64,000 bases of DNA from contig CM026574.1 of assembly GCA_015143295.1 (NCBI GenBank), positions 14,324,938-14,388,937 of the forward strand, given 5' to 3'. The stretch comes from Tetracentron sinense (Eukaryota > Streptophyta > Magnoliopsida > Trochodendrales > Trochodendraceae). A program made the position numbers and the translations under genes. How positions within the stretch are numbered: the stretch's first letter is position 1; each line of letters starts with the position of its first letter. Shown in pieces: positions 34,575-47,469 of the stretch. The notes under the pieces were generated by a model. The model did not search any database and was not told the DNA's origin. It was given only the letters and a program-made list of their open reading frames with translations.

Positions 34575-34971
34575 GAGAGATAGTAGTGGTTATGTTGCCT
34601 TTTTTTTATTAATATTATTTACGTTTGTGAAACTAATGTGTAAGGCTGATATTGAGCTGAGCTGAGTAGTAGGGTGTTTAGCCTTGGCTCATTACATTAT
34701 ATATGTATTCAAACTCTAGTTGAGCTTCAAAATTTTTGTTCAAGTACCCCTAGTCAAAAAGTCTTATAAACTCGAGCTTGATTCGACTTTAGAATCACCT
34801 ACAAAAGATGTCCTTTCACTCATGTAAAAAATCTAAAAAGATGTCCTTTCTCTCATGTGAAAAATCTATCAAACACTTTTTTTTTAAATACAAACATTGA
34901 AAAAACTTATATCTATGTATATATGAGATAACATTGAAAGGACAAATATTGAAAAGACTTATCATTTCATA
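34575..34971. other. No gene; relic of GAGCC-type repeat
   Basis: Contains TTGAGCTGAGCTGAG and AACTCGAGCTTGATTCG, words typical of the MITE at 6885-7382, with no clear ends. Confidence 0.4.
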
Positions 34972-35340
34972 TCTATACTATAATATAAGAAAATAAGAGT
35001 CTACCTTTGATCCCCCAAACTCCAATCCCTATAAGTTCTCTTCTAGAGATACCATGTGACTTTTCTCTTTAATCCCCACCATTCAACTCCAATCATTGGA
35101 ATTCTAGGAGTGCTACCATGGTACCTCCAAAAAAGAGAGATTTTAGGGGACTGTGATAAGAGGGATAGAGAGAGAATATAGATATTGATCCATTTGATGG
35201 ATTTTAAGAGATTGTGACAAGAGGGACATATGAGGGATTTTAGGGGATTGTGATAATTAAAAGAGATATAGATAGAGTGTGTAGAGATTTTTTATTTATT
35301 TTTTTGCTCACTCTTGTGCATCATATGGGGTCTCTACTAG
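34972..35340 (+). mobile_element. Non-autonomous Helitron, second copy
   Basis: Starts TCTATACTATAATATAAG, preceded by A, and ends GGGGTCTCTACTAG, followed by T, fitting the TC...CTRR rule with A-T insertion. The 3' hairpin (CTTGTGCATCATATG) is degenerate relative to the copy at 26215. Internal CCATGTGACTTTTCTCTTTAATC parallels GCCATGTGGCTTCCCTCTGTAATC of the other copy read on the minus strand. Confidence 0.75.
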
Positions 35341-35774
35341 TATTAGGGAGATGAGAATTCAATATAAAGTTCACAAAAGTTTATAGATTCACTTCTTAAG
35401 AATTTAGAAATGAGTAGTTGTTGGAAAAAGAAGAAGAGAAATGCTACTATGACTCAAGTAAAATAATTTGAATGTCAAGGTGGATGCCTCCTTTGGACTC
35501 ATGTGGCAAAAATCAGTCTGAGCCCGCATTTTAAAAATAGACCCTAGTTGGCCAGCATGAAACCCATAGGGTTAAATAGATCCTATCTAGGCTATAAAAT
35601 CTTTGATTTTACGACTTTAAATCACATGGTCTAAAAGGCCCAATTAAGCTAGTATTTTGTCACATGTCTCCCAAGAGACCCACAATCCAATGGTTAGATT
35701 GAAAACAACTTTACACGTGCCGGTTTTTTATGGGGTTCTCACTAGAGGTTTTAGTGAGCACCACCACCTATATA
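35341..35774. other. Intergenic, no gene seen
   Basis: No domain-bearing ORF and no assigned repeat. Confidence 0.4.
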
Positions 35775-36308
35775 TAGGGGCAGAGACGACCCAGGGGATA
35801 GTTGCCCCCCACTGAATTTTTGAAAAAACAAGTATAGCTTAATTGGTCATAGTTATGGAGCATGAGGGGCAGCTGCCCCCAAAAAATTATAGTTGCATAG
35901 CCATGGGGCATAGGGGGTAGCTGCTCCCACAAAACTTCTGGGGGAAAAAATCTCTTATACTATATTGTTTAATTATCTAACAAGACATTGTCATGGGGCA
36001 AGGGGGCAGCTGCCCCTAAACTTTGAAAACAAAATCTTATACTATGTTTAAGGAAGGGAATGGTTGCTCCAGTAAACAAGAAGAAACATTAACACTCGTA
36101 GGATATGTACGAAACGTATGGGTAAGATGGCTACCAAACTTGGTCATTAAAACAAAATTGGGAGTCTACGCCTACGTACCTCCCATCCCCCTAAACCTAG
36201 CATATTTTATATACCGCTAATAATTCTCCATATAATCTATCAACATTTACTAACATTTTCAATCAATTATCACTTATCCCCTACAAGATAATCCTGGACC
36301 CGTCCCTG
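35775..36308. mobile_element. MITE related to the one at 6306 (hAT-like)
   Basis: Ends TAGGGGCAGAGACGACCCAGG and CCTGGACCCGTCCCTG are inverted. The 8-bp flanks CCTATATA (35767-35774) and CCTATATG (36309-36316) match at 7 of 8. Internal GGGGCAGCTGCCCCC-type words recur three or four times, as is usual in this type of element. Confidence 0.6.
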
Positions 36309-36316
36309 CCTATATG

Positions 36317-37373
36317 TAAGGCATTTTGTATCATTTTATGATCCAATTAAAGTTATGGATACTTTAGTCTTTTTATAGATTCTATCTGTACTCTTGAATC
36401 TTAAACCTTTAATTCAAATAAGTAAGGGCCTAGATTAGATTTGGCTTGACTTAATTTGTCATTTTCTAAAGTCACATCAACCCTAATCTTTATCATTATT
36501 AATTTGAATTAAAATGTTAGTATTTGAGAATATGTTTGAGAATATACTTGGGAGTACCCATAGATTGACTCATCTTTATAAGGGACCCATCACATATATA
36601 CATATATTCTTTCAATTTGGTTCAATGGACAAAGCTTGTCACTTAGAAGCACAATCCTAATTTTTTTAGGTGTTGTGATTTAAACCTAGTGAAATCAAAT
36701 TTTCACCCTCTCATTGTATTGATCATCATTTTATGTCTTAGAAAGATTCAAATAATTTCACACAAAAAATGACAATGGAAACTAAAGAGGATCCATATAA
36801 AGGGGAATAAAATGAATGATTAAATACAACAAATTGGGGAATGAGCAACACTTGAACATGCTGATAAGAGGAAGCAGACAAAAAAAACACTATTATGGAA
36901 ATCTGAATTCTGAAATCTAACCTTAGATGTAACACAATCGTTTCTTGCTTTAAAATGGTTTTTTTTTTTTGGTAGAAGGTATCATTTAACACTTTAAAAA
37001 CACATATAGAGCCCGACCTAAGGTAGCCACTAAGGGCACAGAAGGGTTGCTTTAAAATAGATGAACTCTCCTAATTGTATTTTTTGTCAATTACTTCATT
37101 ACGAGCTGAATCGAAATATAAACACAGTTACACAACACAGATGTGAGCTACATCCCTTGCATTCACCGCTTCTATTAAATTCATTGAGGAGAGTTAGAGA
37201 CCCAGTCGACATCGAGAAAGGCTAAGAGTGGTCGTAGCTAGCCAATGTGCAAGCTTGTTTTGTAATTTTGGATTCAAGTTTAACTTGGAGTTGGACTTCT
37301 CTCTCTCCAAGCTTGTATTGTATTGCTCCGCACATGAACCCTTTGTATCAATTTTGGATTTCCAATTTAAATT
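36317..37373. other. Intergenic, no gene seen
   Basis: AT-rich DNA with short open frames only, none with recognisable domains. Confidence 0.4.
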
Positions 37374-37647
37374 TCTATACTATATTATAAAAGAGCACAA
37401 TTCACATAAGGACAAAATCTTTTACCTAATTTTTTTCCCATAATACCATTTTCTATATTCATAATACCTTATTAAAAAAAATCTGTAGTACCCTTTTCTC
37501 TACTCATAATGCTTTGTGAGATTTATTTTCCTATCATACCCTTAGTTAGAAGTTTCTATTTTCTAAAATACCCATATTATTATTGTTAATCAAAGTTTTT
37601 GTTTCTCATGTTATCCTCATTAACCTTGCACGTGCATACACAATTAG
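37374..37647 (+). mobile_element. Possible Helitron, third, different family
   Basis: Starts TCTATACTATATTATAAAAG and ends with a palindrome TGCACGTGCA followed by TACACAATTAG then T. The layout (TC start, 3' hairpin, short spacer, A/G-ending terminus) fits a Helitron, but the last four bases are TTAG in place of CTRR and the base before the start is T. Confidence 0.4.
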
Positions 37648-38857
37648 TTGAATATAAATGGTGAAGGACATGAGTATGAGATATTCATGTCCTTTCCTTT
37701 TTTTTGTGTTTTTTTGGGGTGGCCTACTATCTAAGCTGATATTATATATCTAAGGTCAATTGTTAGTATAGTAGTGGGTGAGTTTGCCCTATCGCCCTAC
37801 TACTACTTGTCACATCACTGGAAAAAATGTTCCTCTCATAAGACTTAATTAGAGGATATTCTGTACCTCACCATATGAGCTCGAGGGATAGGTCTTCATG
37901 GGAGCAAATCGTCTCGAGGGATCCTTCTACTTGAAGCAGCTAAGATAAACATGCAAGACTTCTCTTGAAGTTAATTCCAAACCTTAGTCATGAAAGCATT
38001 AACTTTAGGGTGCGGAATTTAGGAAGGATTGTTAATTCAAATGCACCCTTAGAAGTAATACTACCAAGAAGTTTTAGGAAAAGTGAAAGTGGGTTTTTTT
38101 TTTTTTTTTTAATAGGTATTGGTTTTTGGCCGAGGAAATGCATGAGAGTAGGGCTAGCAGGCCTCTCTTTGTTATTTGTTAATCATGGGCTCCCTCGAAA
38201 AAAAAAAAAAAAAAAGCCTGTCTCCCCACCATCAAAGATCTAACTAGAGTGGTGGGTGTATCTTCCCACTTTCTCCAATCAAATACGTGCAAGTCTATGG
38301 ATACTCCAAAATCTCATCCATTTATTTTAATTATTAATGGGTTAAGATTAGAATTGATGTAGTATTAGAAAATACAAAATAAGTCAAATCAAATCTCAAC
38401 CTTTAGTGATTAAGCTTACGATTTGAGAGTATGATTTTTTTTGGTTGACACAATAAACACACACTATACTCAACACACACACACACCTAGGCCATTGCAC
38501 CCATATACCCTCTCAAAAAAGAGAAGGATGTGGGGCTTTTAAGGGTTGAGAGTATCCATAGAAGGGATTGGTCTTGCTCTTGCTCTTGCTCTTGCAAGAC
38601 CAAAAACGTCTTACCTTGTTTTTGCTTCCACCATGTGGCGATAAAAATGAGAGAAAACATCAATTGGTAAGAAGTCAAAAAACAGGGGAGAAAATGATAT
38701 GACTTCTCCCTTTTTTATAGTCACATGGCGGATGCAAGACCAAAGCAAGACAGTTTTGGTCTTGCTAGAGCAAGACCAAATCCAAATTCCCTCATAGACG
38801 AACTCATCAAATACAGGAGGCATATAATATTCTCATTTTCCAATTAAACTAAGTCGG
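37648..38857. other. Intergenic, no gene seen
   Basis: Contains homopolymer tracts (T near 38093, A near 38200) and a GCTCTTGCTCTTGCTCTTGC triplication near 38577. No supported gene. Confidence 0.4.
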
Positions 38858-38872
38858 GGTTGGAATTCGGAA

Positions 38873-39055
38873 GTGAACAGATATTAGGCTTTGTCCTAGT
38901 GGTAGTGTATCCCCTGTTTTAGGGGGAGGTACCGGGTTCCATTCCCGAGAGGGAGAAAGTGGGAGTTTTGTACATACTTTCCACCCGCCCACTAACTGAA
39001 CAGATACTAACCGGCGTTGCGGCATAAACTTGTAACTCCAACCAAAAAAAAAAAA
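38873..39055 (+). mobile_element. tRNA-derived SINE (body), split by the MULE
   Basis: Box A-like GTCCTAGTGGTAG near 38893 and an exact box B consensus GGTTCCATTCC at 38935-38945 mark an RNA polymerase III promoter. The body ends CCAACC plus A-tail. The 15-bp direct repeat GGTTGGAATTCGGAA lies at 38858-38872 and at 48611-48625, the second copy beyond the MULE. The MULE therefore sits inside the SINE's A-tail. Confidence 0.85.
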
Positions 39056-39150
39056 GAGGAAAATACGGATTTGGGCCCCGTATTATGAAAAAACCCGTAT
39101 ATGGGCTCCGGGTTTGAAAACTTTTTTTTGTAGGCTCCCACGCGTGGGAG
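39056..39150 (+). repeat. Left terminal inverted repeat of the MULE
   Basis: Matches the reverse complement of 48478-48572 with few differences, including TATTATGAAAAAACCC, ATATGGGCTCCGG and TGTAGGCT. Weaker similarity extends inward (CATTTTCTCCCCAAAATACC against ATTTCTCCAAAATGCC). Confidence 0.9.
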
Positions 39151-39539
39151 CCAAGTGCACATGCTGCCCCTTTGCATTTTCTCCCCAAAATACCCCTAGC
39201 TTGCTGTCAAAGCTTTCTTCCCAAGCCGAAGCTCGGTTACGAACCCTCGGTTATCCTGAAGCCCTCGGTTATCCTGTGATCTGAATCCTTCAAGGCGCAA
39301 ATTTGAAACTTGCAAATCCTTCCCCAAAGTAAAACCCTTGGGTACCCAGTACATCCGGAACTCTACGGGCTTCGTAATAGCGTATTGAAGAAGAAGAAGA
39401 AGAAGAAGAAGAAGAAGCCAAAGAAGAAGAAGAACAACAACCCCGAAGAAGAAGAACAACCCTGTAAGTTTTAGCGGTTTTTAATAAAATTTCAAACCTA
39501 AAAATGGGCCCCACAGTTAACGACTTCATTTTCGATGCT

Positions 39540-40255
39540 TTCAAGTAACCATTTTCGATGGTTATGATTAACCATTTTCGGTATTATTATTGATTTTTGC
39601 TCATTTTTCGTGATTTTCAATGGTGAAGTTAAAGTGCATTTTCGACCCTTTTGAGTTTATTTTCGGCAAAAATACATTACAATTTCGATGGTTCTTACGA
39701 CCATTTTCGGTGTTTTTTACTCATTTTCGGTATTTTCAAATATCAATGCTTATTTTCGGTATATTTATGTTTTTGCTTATTTTCGGTATTATTCAATTAT
39801 GACATTGTTTTTTCGGTATTATTGTTGATGTTGAGCCCAATTTCGGGATTTTCAATGGTTATGTTATAATGCATTTTCGATGGTTTTGTGCTTAATTTCG
39901 GCAAAAACACAGCAATTTCGATATTTTGGTATTTTTGCGTCCTAACAGAGTAAATTTTCGGTATTTTGCTTTCATGACTGCCATTTTCGATGTTTTTATG
40001 TCCTGGCAGTGCCTATTTTCGGTGTTTTTCTGCCTGGCAGTGCATATTTTCGATATTTTTCTGTGATGACAGTGTCTATTTTCGGTATTTTTCTGTTATC
40101 CCAGTGCCTATTTTCGGTATTTTTCTGTTATCCCAGTGCCTATTTTCGGTATTTTTCTGTTATCCCAGTGATTATTTTCGGTATTTTTTGCTATGACTGG
40201 TTATTGTCAGTACTTTCGATGGTTCTTGTTATGATAGTGTTTATTGTTTTTCAAT
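39540..40255 (+). repeat. TTTTCGG-type repeats upstream of the protease gene
   Basis: Dozens of variants of ATTTTCGGTATTTTTCTG, with a cleaner sub-array at about 40010-40190 (unit TATCCCAGTGCCTATTTTCGG). Open frames here are made of repeat and are not genes. The stretch ends at a TTTTGCAG splice-acceptor-like site just before the ATG at 40270. Confidence 0.85.
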
Positions 40256-40269
40256 TTTGCAGCGACAAG

Positions 40270-43200
40270 ATGCCTCGTACAAAGAGAAAAGCCGGTAGGG
40301 AAAAGAAAAAGAGAAAAGAGAAAGAAGATAAATATTTTCCTTCGATTAAATGCTCCCAAACGATATGGTTTGACGAGATAAAACCATTATTAGAGGCCAA
40401 TCCAGAGAGAAAAAGAATTTGGATGGAGAGCTGCTTTGCCCACCTTTACAACATACCTAAAATACCACTGTGTGGCCAAGCAATCCACCATTTTCTACAG
40501 AGGCATAAAGGAGGGTTACGCTTCGAAGTATGCGGGAAGAGTGTAGAGTTCACAGTGTTGGACTTTACTCTGATCATGGGCCTTAATGCCCAAGTGTCTA
40601 AGGCTCCGGTCCTTAAACATGAAGCGCCACCAACCTCTCTCAAGTATCGAAAGTTTCAAAAGTTGGCGGTGATTAAAAAGGCAAGGCTTCTTGAGGAGTT
40701 GAAGGGATGTGATGATCATATGGATGCGGTGAAGCTATCACTGGTCCTCTTTATTAAGTTGTTGCTCGTAGGCACCGGCACACATGTGGGTGTTAACACA
40801 GGCCATTTGTGCCTAGTGGATGATTTGGAGGCCTTCAACAAATACCCATGGGGGACTTTGGGTTTTGAGTTGTGCAAGGTTGGCCTAGAAACTGCTCTTT
40901 ATACGAAGAAGTAGTACAATATAAACGGATGTGCTCTTGCCTTCCAGGTAAACATATGACTACTTAAATTTTGTAAATTTTCCGTGTTAGCTAATTTGTG
41001 TTTACTTCTACTTGAACTAATAGTAAAATTTATGACTGATGTCAGATTTGGGCTTATGAGTGCATCCCAGCACTTGGGAGGCTGTGTTCTCGTAATGCAC
41101 CCCTAGGTGCGATGACATTCCCATGGGTTCTGCGGTGGGCGAATACATCCTATCTCAGCTACAAGTCACTTGCAAATGCCATATTCAATTTAAGTAAAGT
41201 ATGTAATTGAACTTGTTGTTTTACAGTATTTAACTTGCAATATCCTTTGTTATTTTACAGATCATTTGTTATTTTATAGCATATCCTTTGTTGTTTTACA
41301 GATCAAGCTGAGCAATATAAAGCCTACTCCTGCAGAGAAGGAGCAGCAGGTTGTGAAGGATGTGTTAGCACGATTGAGTGCTGAGGGTGATGATGATGAG
41401 GAGGGGGAGGGGGAGGGGGAGGAGGAGGATGATGAGGAGGGGGAGGGTGATAGTGATGGTGGTGATGGTGGTGATGGTGATGGGGGTGATGGTGGTGATA
41501 GTGACGGTGGTGGTAGCGATGGGGGTGATGGTGATGATGATGTAAGTCCAGCCCCATCTCCGGCGAAGAAGAGAAGGTTCGAGCAGAGGTCAAAAAGGGT
41601 ACAAATATTGATTGTGATTATTTTTTATGATTTTCGACATTTTGACATATAAATTGTCTAATTTTTGGGATTTTTACTTACTAGTTGTTTGATGTTCAAT
41701 ATTTTCAGGTTCATGATATCAATTCCTCCGTTGAGCGGGCAATGGAGAGAGTTTTAGACCGTTATTTTGACCGAGTTGTTGACCAAGTTGTCGACCGACT
41801 TGTTGAGCGAGTATCCCCGCAAATAAAAAGCTTGTTTGAGCAATGGGCAGCGCAACAAAAAAAAGATGAAAAAACTTCTGGTGATGAAAAATCTTTCGGT
41901 GATAAGAGGTCTCCCATATTGAGTCCCGAAGCAGCGCCGACACAGGGACATTCTTTCGTTGATGAGAAGATGGATCCCATCTTCACTTCCGAAGCTGCGT
42001 CGATACAGGGACATTCTTTCATTGATGAGAAGATGGATCCCATCATTGAGTTGACTCCCGTAGATTCGAAAGGGGGTGCAGATTCGAAGGGGGTTGAAGA
42101 CCTTCTAGAGGTGTGTGTTTACATTCCTAAGACGTGTAATGAGAGTCTGTGAAATGGGTTTTCATCAAGCCGAAACTTATATTTGGTAATATATGCAGGT
42201 GTCAAAGAGACCGGTAGTGAAATCTCAATATCTGCGATCCCCTTTCATTCAAATGAAAGGAAGGAAAATGACAATTGGAGCTGCTAACCCCAAAAATCCT
42301 TTATCAAAAGAGGAGTCGAAGCAACTGCGCGATTTCATAAAGTCGGGAGCAACTTCAATTTTGATTGACAAGGTGATGGTGACAGCGGATATTGTGGGAG
42401 GGATTTCTAGCTCAACTACGTGGATTGATTCATTGGTAAACCCAGTACTTTTATTGATGAATCCAGTAGCCATTTTCGGTATTTCAGTTTCATTATCGGT
42501 ATTTCAGTTTCATTTTCTGTATTTCAGTGGTTTTAATGATGAATCCAGTAGCCATTTTCGGTATTTCTGTATAATTTTCGGTATTTCAGTGGTTTTAATG
42601 ATGAATCCAGTAGCCATTTTCGGTATTTCTGTATAATTTTCGGTATTTCAGTGGTTTTAATGCTGAATCCAGTAGCCATTTTCGGTATTTCTGTATAATT
42701 TTCGGTATTTCAGTGGTTTTAATGATGAATCCAGTAGCCATTTTCGGTATTTCAGTGTAATTTTCGGTATTTCTGTGGTTTAATTGATGAATCCAATAGC
42801 CATTTTCGGTATTTCAGAGCCATTTTCGGTATTTGTCTGTGTAATTTTCGGTACTTCAGTGGTTTTAATAATGAATCCAGTACCCATTTTCGCCATTACA
42901 GCACCCATTTTCGGTATTTAATTCTCATTTGTACATCCATTTTTAGTAGTTGAGGACCATTTTCGGTAGTACTATCACTATCCATTATCGTTATTTTCGA
43001 TATTCTTTTGTGAGATTATCTAACATTGGATAAATATGACAGCAAATTGACATGTATACGGAGTTATTGGCTCAAAGAAAGGAGCAATACTCCTCGAAAT
43101 ACAATCAAGTCTGCGCTTTTGGCAAAACTTGGTTCACGGTAACTCATAATACTTTTGTTATGTTTTAGTTTATCCAATATATACATTTATCCAATGTATA

Positions 43201-43939
43201 TCCGCAATTTCTAAGTAACAATAATGTTCGTTATGTTTCAGTATTCGTTATTCAAGGAGTGTCACTTTTTGGACACCTACCATTCAACTTTGAATTCCAA
43301 GAACCTGACTGAGGACATGACTAGTCGGGTGGGGCCAGATATGAAGGCCGCTATCATGGGGGTTCGAGGAGGGACCCCCATGTGGGAATGTGAAAGGATA
43401 TACTTCCCTGTGAACCCCGCTAGTCACTGGCTATTGGTTGTGCTTGAACCCCCCACAAGGCGTATCCTCCTCTTCGACTCATTTTTCCCACACCCGGCAT
43501 TACAACATGGAGATCATATCTCAGTTATCACAGTGAGGATGCCTGCACTGTTTCACATGTGTGGTGACAACTCAGCCTTCATAGGTCAAAAATGGGAGGT
43601 CATAGAAGTCAAAAATATACCAAAACTGAAGAATACGTAAGTCTTTCTAAAACATTTAATCTTATATTTACCAATACACTAACATGACTCATCCTAAGCA
43701 ACTGTAACTGTTTGTTTTGCATATTCAGTCGGGACTGTGGAGTATTCGTTATGAAATATATTGACTTCTTATGCGCTGACTTACCCATTACGTTCACTCA
43801 GGTATTTGTACATCCATTGGTAAATATCATCAATCATTTGTAGCATACTGACTTTTTCTAACTATTTTTGTAGGACGATATATCTTCAATGCGGAAGCGA
43901 ATAGCTTTCGATGTTATGACGGGGTCAGTGAAGGCGTGA
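40270..43939 (+). CDS. Ulp1-like (C48) cysteine protease gene of the MULE, nine exons, one internal stop
   Basis: Exons inferred from GT-AG sites with consistent phase: 40270-40947, 41046-41198, 41302-41598, 41709-42110, 42199-42435, 43043-43138, 43242-43636, 43729-43801, 43874-43939; about 797 residues. Exon 1 begins with a very basic stretch (MPRTKRKAGREKKKRK) and a DUF1985-like domain (FTLIMGLNAQ). Exon 3 is an acidic Asp/Gly run before PSPAKKRRFEQRSKR. Exon 4 has a coiled segment (DRYFDRVVDQVVDRLVERV) and a duplicated DEKMDPI block. Exons 7-8 carry the Ulp1 protease core: NPASHWLLVVL (His), ILLFDSF (Asp) and RDCGVFVMKYIDF (Cys), so the catalytic triad is intact. Such proteases cleave SUMO-like isopeptide bonds; the role in transposition is unknown. 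TAG at 40912-40914 interrupts exon 1. Confidence 0.8.
42470..43000 (+). repeat. TTTTCGGTATTTC repeats filling intron 5 of the protease gene
   Basis: A regular array of about 65-bp units (GATGAATCCAGTAGCCATTT + TCGGTATTTC twice + GTGGTTTTAAT), fading towards the right. The flanking exons do not contain the motif. Confidence 0.9.
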
Positions 43940-44149
43940 TGGGCTGTGATAACGTCCCAATGTTGGATGCTGAGGTCCCATGATGAAGAGGAGGGAGAAG
44001 ATAGGCCGGGGTGCAGTTTGTTGATAGACTATTATGGATGGATTGTGATGTACTATTATGGATTGTTGTGATGATGTTGTAATGTTGTAATATTGACTTC
44101 TTATGGACTATTTGTGTACAGTCCTGTAATATTGTGTATTTAGAGATGA

Positions 44150-44740
44150 TTTTCGTCATTTATTACAATATCCAGTGCGGATTTTTGGTTTTTTCGTCAT
44201 ATTACAGATTATTTTCAGTTTTACAGGGCTCCATTTCGGCATTTTACAGTGTCTCAGTAGCCATTTTCGGCATAACAGGGCTCAATTTCGGCATTTTTGC
44301 CATTTCCAGTAGCCATTTTCGGCTTAACATGGCTGATTTTCGGCATAACAGGATCAATTTTCGGTATTACAGTCCCATTTTCGGTATTCTGCAGTACTGT
44401 ATTTTCGGCATTTTTGCCATTTCCAGTACCCATTTTCGCCATTTTTCTGTCAAATTCGGCATTTTTGCCATTTTCAGTACCCATTTTCGGCATTTTTAGC
44501 CAATTTGGGTATTTTTCTGTCAATTTCGGCATTTTTCTGTTGAATTCTAGCAGTCATTTTCAGCATTTTTGCCATTTCCAGTAGCCATTTTTGGCATTTT
44601 TCGGTTTTTCCCTGTCAATTTCGGCATTTTTCTGTTGCAATCCAGTAGCCATTTTCGCCATTTTATTGCCATTTTCGGTATTTTCCTGTCACTTTCGGCA
44701 TTTTATTCCCATTTTCTGTCTTTTTCCATCTTTTTTGAGA
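44150..44740 (+). repeat. TTTTCGGCATTTTTG repeats between the two MULE genes
   Basis: Variants of CCATTTTCGGCATTTTTGCC and CATTTCCAGTAG recur throughout the convergent intergenic space. Confidence 0.85.
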
Positions 44741-44834
44741 TTCTATAATATTGGATAAATAATAAAGAACCTTCAAACCAACCATTCATTAAGCATTACA
44801 TGTTTTTCATTACATTCAACATTAGACACTACAC

Positions 44835-47426
44835 TCAACCACCATGGGGAACAAGATTATTACATGTTTGCCTATTGTGCCCAGTTTGTTTACATCTTCC
44901 ACATCTTACAGTGGACCTTTCCTCACCCTGTGAGAGAATTCTATTCTTCTTCGGCCTTCCTGAACGTCTTCTTCCCACCGGTGGTTTAATCCTCTCCATC
45001 TCTACCATGATTTCAGGTGGGAGGTCCCATGATTTTTTGTCAAGCAGTGGATATATTGACTCTTGGTAGGTGGCTTGGTAAGTTAGTGATGTGTAGAATG
45101 GCGAACAATAGTTGTATGGATCTACCCGATACTTTCTACATCCAGCCAAGGCATGTTCACAAGGCAACCCTATTTTATAGAATTTCCCACAAGTGCAATT
45201 CCCATCCAGAAGCTTCACAGTATCTCGATTGTTTTTCCCAACCACATAATACTGATACATAGCAATTCCATGAGAATCTAAATAACGTGCCTGTGATTGT
45301 CCCTTTTATATTTGCTCTTCGGCCCATGTTGTTAGCCTGCCATTCATTTGCATAGCACTGATTTTTCGGTTGTAGAACATATTTTGTACCTTCAGTCGCA
45401 CATTCTCCAAAAGCATAGTGACTGGATATTCTCTTGCTTCTTTCAGCAAACTATTCAAACTCTCGGTTATGTTCGTAGTCAGCACATTATACCTCTTCGC
45501 ACTATAAAAGGCTCGGGCCCATTTCTCTTTTGGTATTGCATCCAACCATTGCACAACGAGAGGGTTTGCAGCTGCGAGTTCTGCCATTATCTCATGAAAC
45601 TCGCTTTCTCTACATGTCTTCACGGCTTTCCAGAAATACGGAAACAATTGCTTATCTTTGAATGTTGCATACATATTTTGGCTAATGTGAAATGCGCAGT
45701 AGCCATGAATTGCATGTGGGAATACAACAGGGACTTGGCTTATCAAACTAACATGTCGATCTGTTACAATCACTAGATCATCTATGTGTCCAAGTGCTCT
45801 TGATAATTGAGTTAAGAAAAAATTGTAAGTAACATTATTCTCCGACTCCGCTATCCCAAGGGCAACTGGAAATATGTGATTGTCTCCGTCTAGAGCTGTT
45901 GCGGCAATTAGTATTCCTTTGTACTTTCCCTTTAAATGTGTCCCATCAATGGCTACCACTTTCCGTAAAGTCCTCTGAAAACTTCGAATACACGGTCCAA
46001 GAGCCATAAAACATCTTTCAAATGCCCCATTTTCAGGGTCAACCACTATTGCTATTACTGTGCCCGGATTAGTCCTTTTAAGTTCATGAAAATAGGCAGG
46101 GAGTTCAGCATAAGAGTGGTCGTATGAACCTCTAACTGTTTCAATGGCAATCTCCTTAGCTTTCCAAGCTTTCTTGTAACTCATTCTAACCTCATATTCT
46201 TCCCACACATCATGAATAATCTCTTTGGGCTTATACGAGACATTTGCCTCAATACGTCCCACAACCATGTCACTCACAACTAAACTGGTTGCTTGTCGAT
46301 GATCGGTACCACCTAAGGGATATCCACAAGAGTGATGTGAATTATAAGTCTTTATTTTGAAAACACCAACCTCATTCACTTTCGATGCACGCAACCTCCA
46401 GGTGCAATTATCTATAAGACATCTAACTGTGTACTTTTGCTGATTTGAATCCATAACCTTGAATTGAAAATTTTTTCGCATCGCATATCTAGACAGTACA
46501 TTTTGTAGACGTCTTTTGTCCTTAAATAATTTCCCAAGCGATATTTCACCAGCTTCCACTCCAGTTTCAAACTCTGATGCTTCCCAATTTACATAGTCAT
46601 CTACACCATCATTTAGTTGCATCACATTTGCCAGTGATTGTACTGGAGCTTGTGGTGATGATGGAGCTTGTGCTGACGGTTCTGGATGAGCTTGTGGTGA
46701 TGCTTCTGGATGAGCTTCTGTATCTACTTGTCTTACTCGACGAAAAGCAGACGCTGAGGAACTAGGAATATCAGCATGCGGGATATGAGAGTGTATAGTC
46801 CTTGTGTCCCACTCTGCTGTTGCCTCCCTATGTAAAAAGTCTTCAAGCTTATCGCAGACACCGTATGTTGCTACATCTTCATCTTGATTAAAATCACTAT
46901 AAAAATCATGTTCATCTTCATTAGTTGAGCTTGAGTCTATACTTTTTAAACATTCATCACCGTTATCATTTTCAGCCTCCTGAATATGAGTCTTCTTATA
47001 GAAAGGAATGACAGTCTCCTGAATATGAGGATCAACAACCTCCTGAACACGCTGATATTCACAACTCGCATCATTCAAACCAAACTGTGGTTGTGGTACA
47101 GATTTCCTCACCTTCGATATATATAATGGCAGCAAGTATTTATTTTCTACTTTCCTGACATGTGAAAGAAATACCCGCAACTCTTCATCGTCTGTAATAT
47201 CACTGGGAGGGATTGGAGCTGGTGTAGGAATCAAACACCTCACTATAATCTCATACTCTTCCAGTCGAGTGTTAGTCAACTGATAAACTTTATCCAATAG
47301 TTTGTCATATGTCATTTTCGAAGATAATTGCAACAACTTTGATTTTCCACCACTGTACACGTACCCTTGAACACGGTCGTCAATGTTCCACTCACCGTCA
47401 TAACAACAAACTACTGATATCGGCAT
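44835..47426 (-). CDS. MURA-type Mutator transposase, one internal stop
   Basis: The minus-strand frame gives about 863 residues from MPISVVCCYDGEWNID. I prefer the ATG at 47426 because a splice-acceptor-like CAG precedes it; the frame is open slightly further upstream (47453). Near residues 300-365 is a MuDR-type N-terminal domain (LGKLFKDKRRLQNVLSRYAM; CLIDNCTWRLRASK). Near 490-600 is the DDE transposase core (VVAIDGTHLKGKYKG with the first Asp; DLVIVTDRH with the second; GYCAFHISQNM). Near 740-770 a SWIM zinc finger (CTCGKFYKIGLPCEHALAGC), and near the C terminus a zinc knuckle (CGRCKQTGHNRQTC). TAA at 45306-45308 separates the catalytic part from the SWIM finger with no frame change. Encodes nuclear DNA transposition. 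Confidence 0.88.
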
Positions 47427-47469
47427 TATCTGCAATATCGGGAAAACACTCAATCCGTTAAAGTATTCT

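Noticed and set aside
33886-34665. Long alternative-frame ORF of 259 codons
   Set aside because: Its first part overlaps the RNase H frame and its last part is the (TA)n tract; only the stretch from 34063 to about 34484 is credible as the second viral ORF.
39990-40196. Phe/Tyr-rich hydrophobic ORFs resembling membrane segments
   Set aside because: Translations of the TTTTCGGTATTT repeat; periodic DNA, no gene.
41324-41593. His/Pro-rich minus-strand ORF
   Set aside because: Antisense shadow of the acidic Asp/Gly run in exon 3 of the protease gene.
44134-44584. Overlapping ORFs on both strands between the MULE genes
   Set aside because: Also made of the short repeat; open in several frames because the repeat lacks stops.
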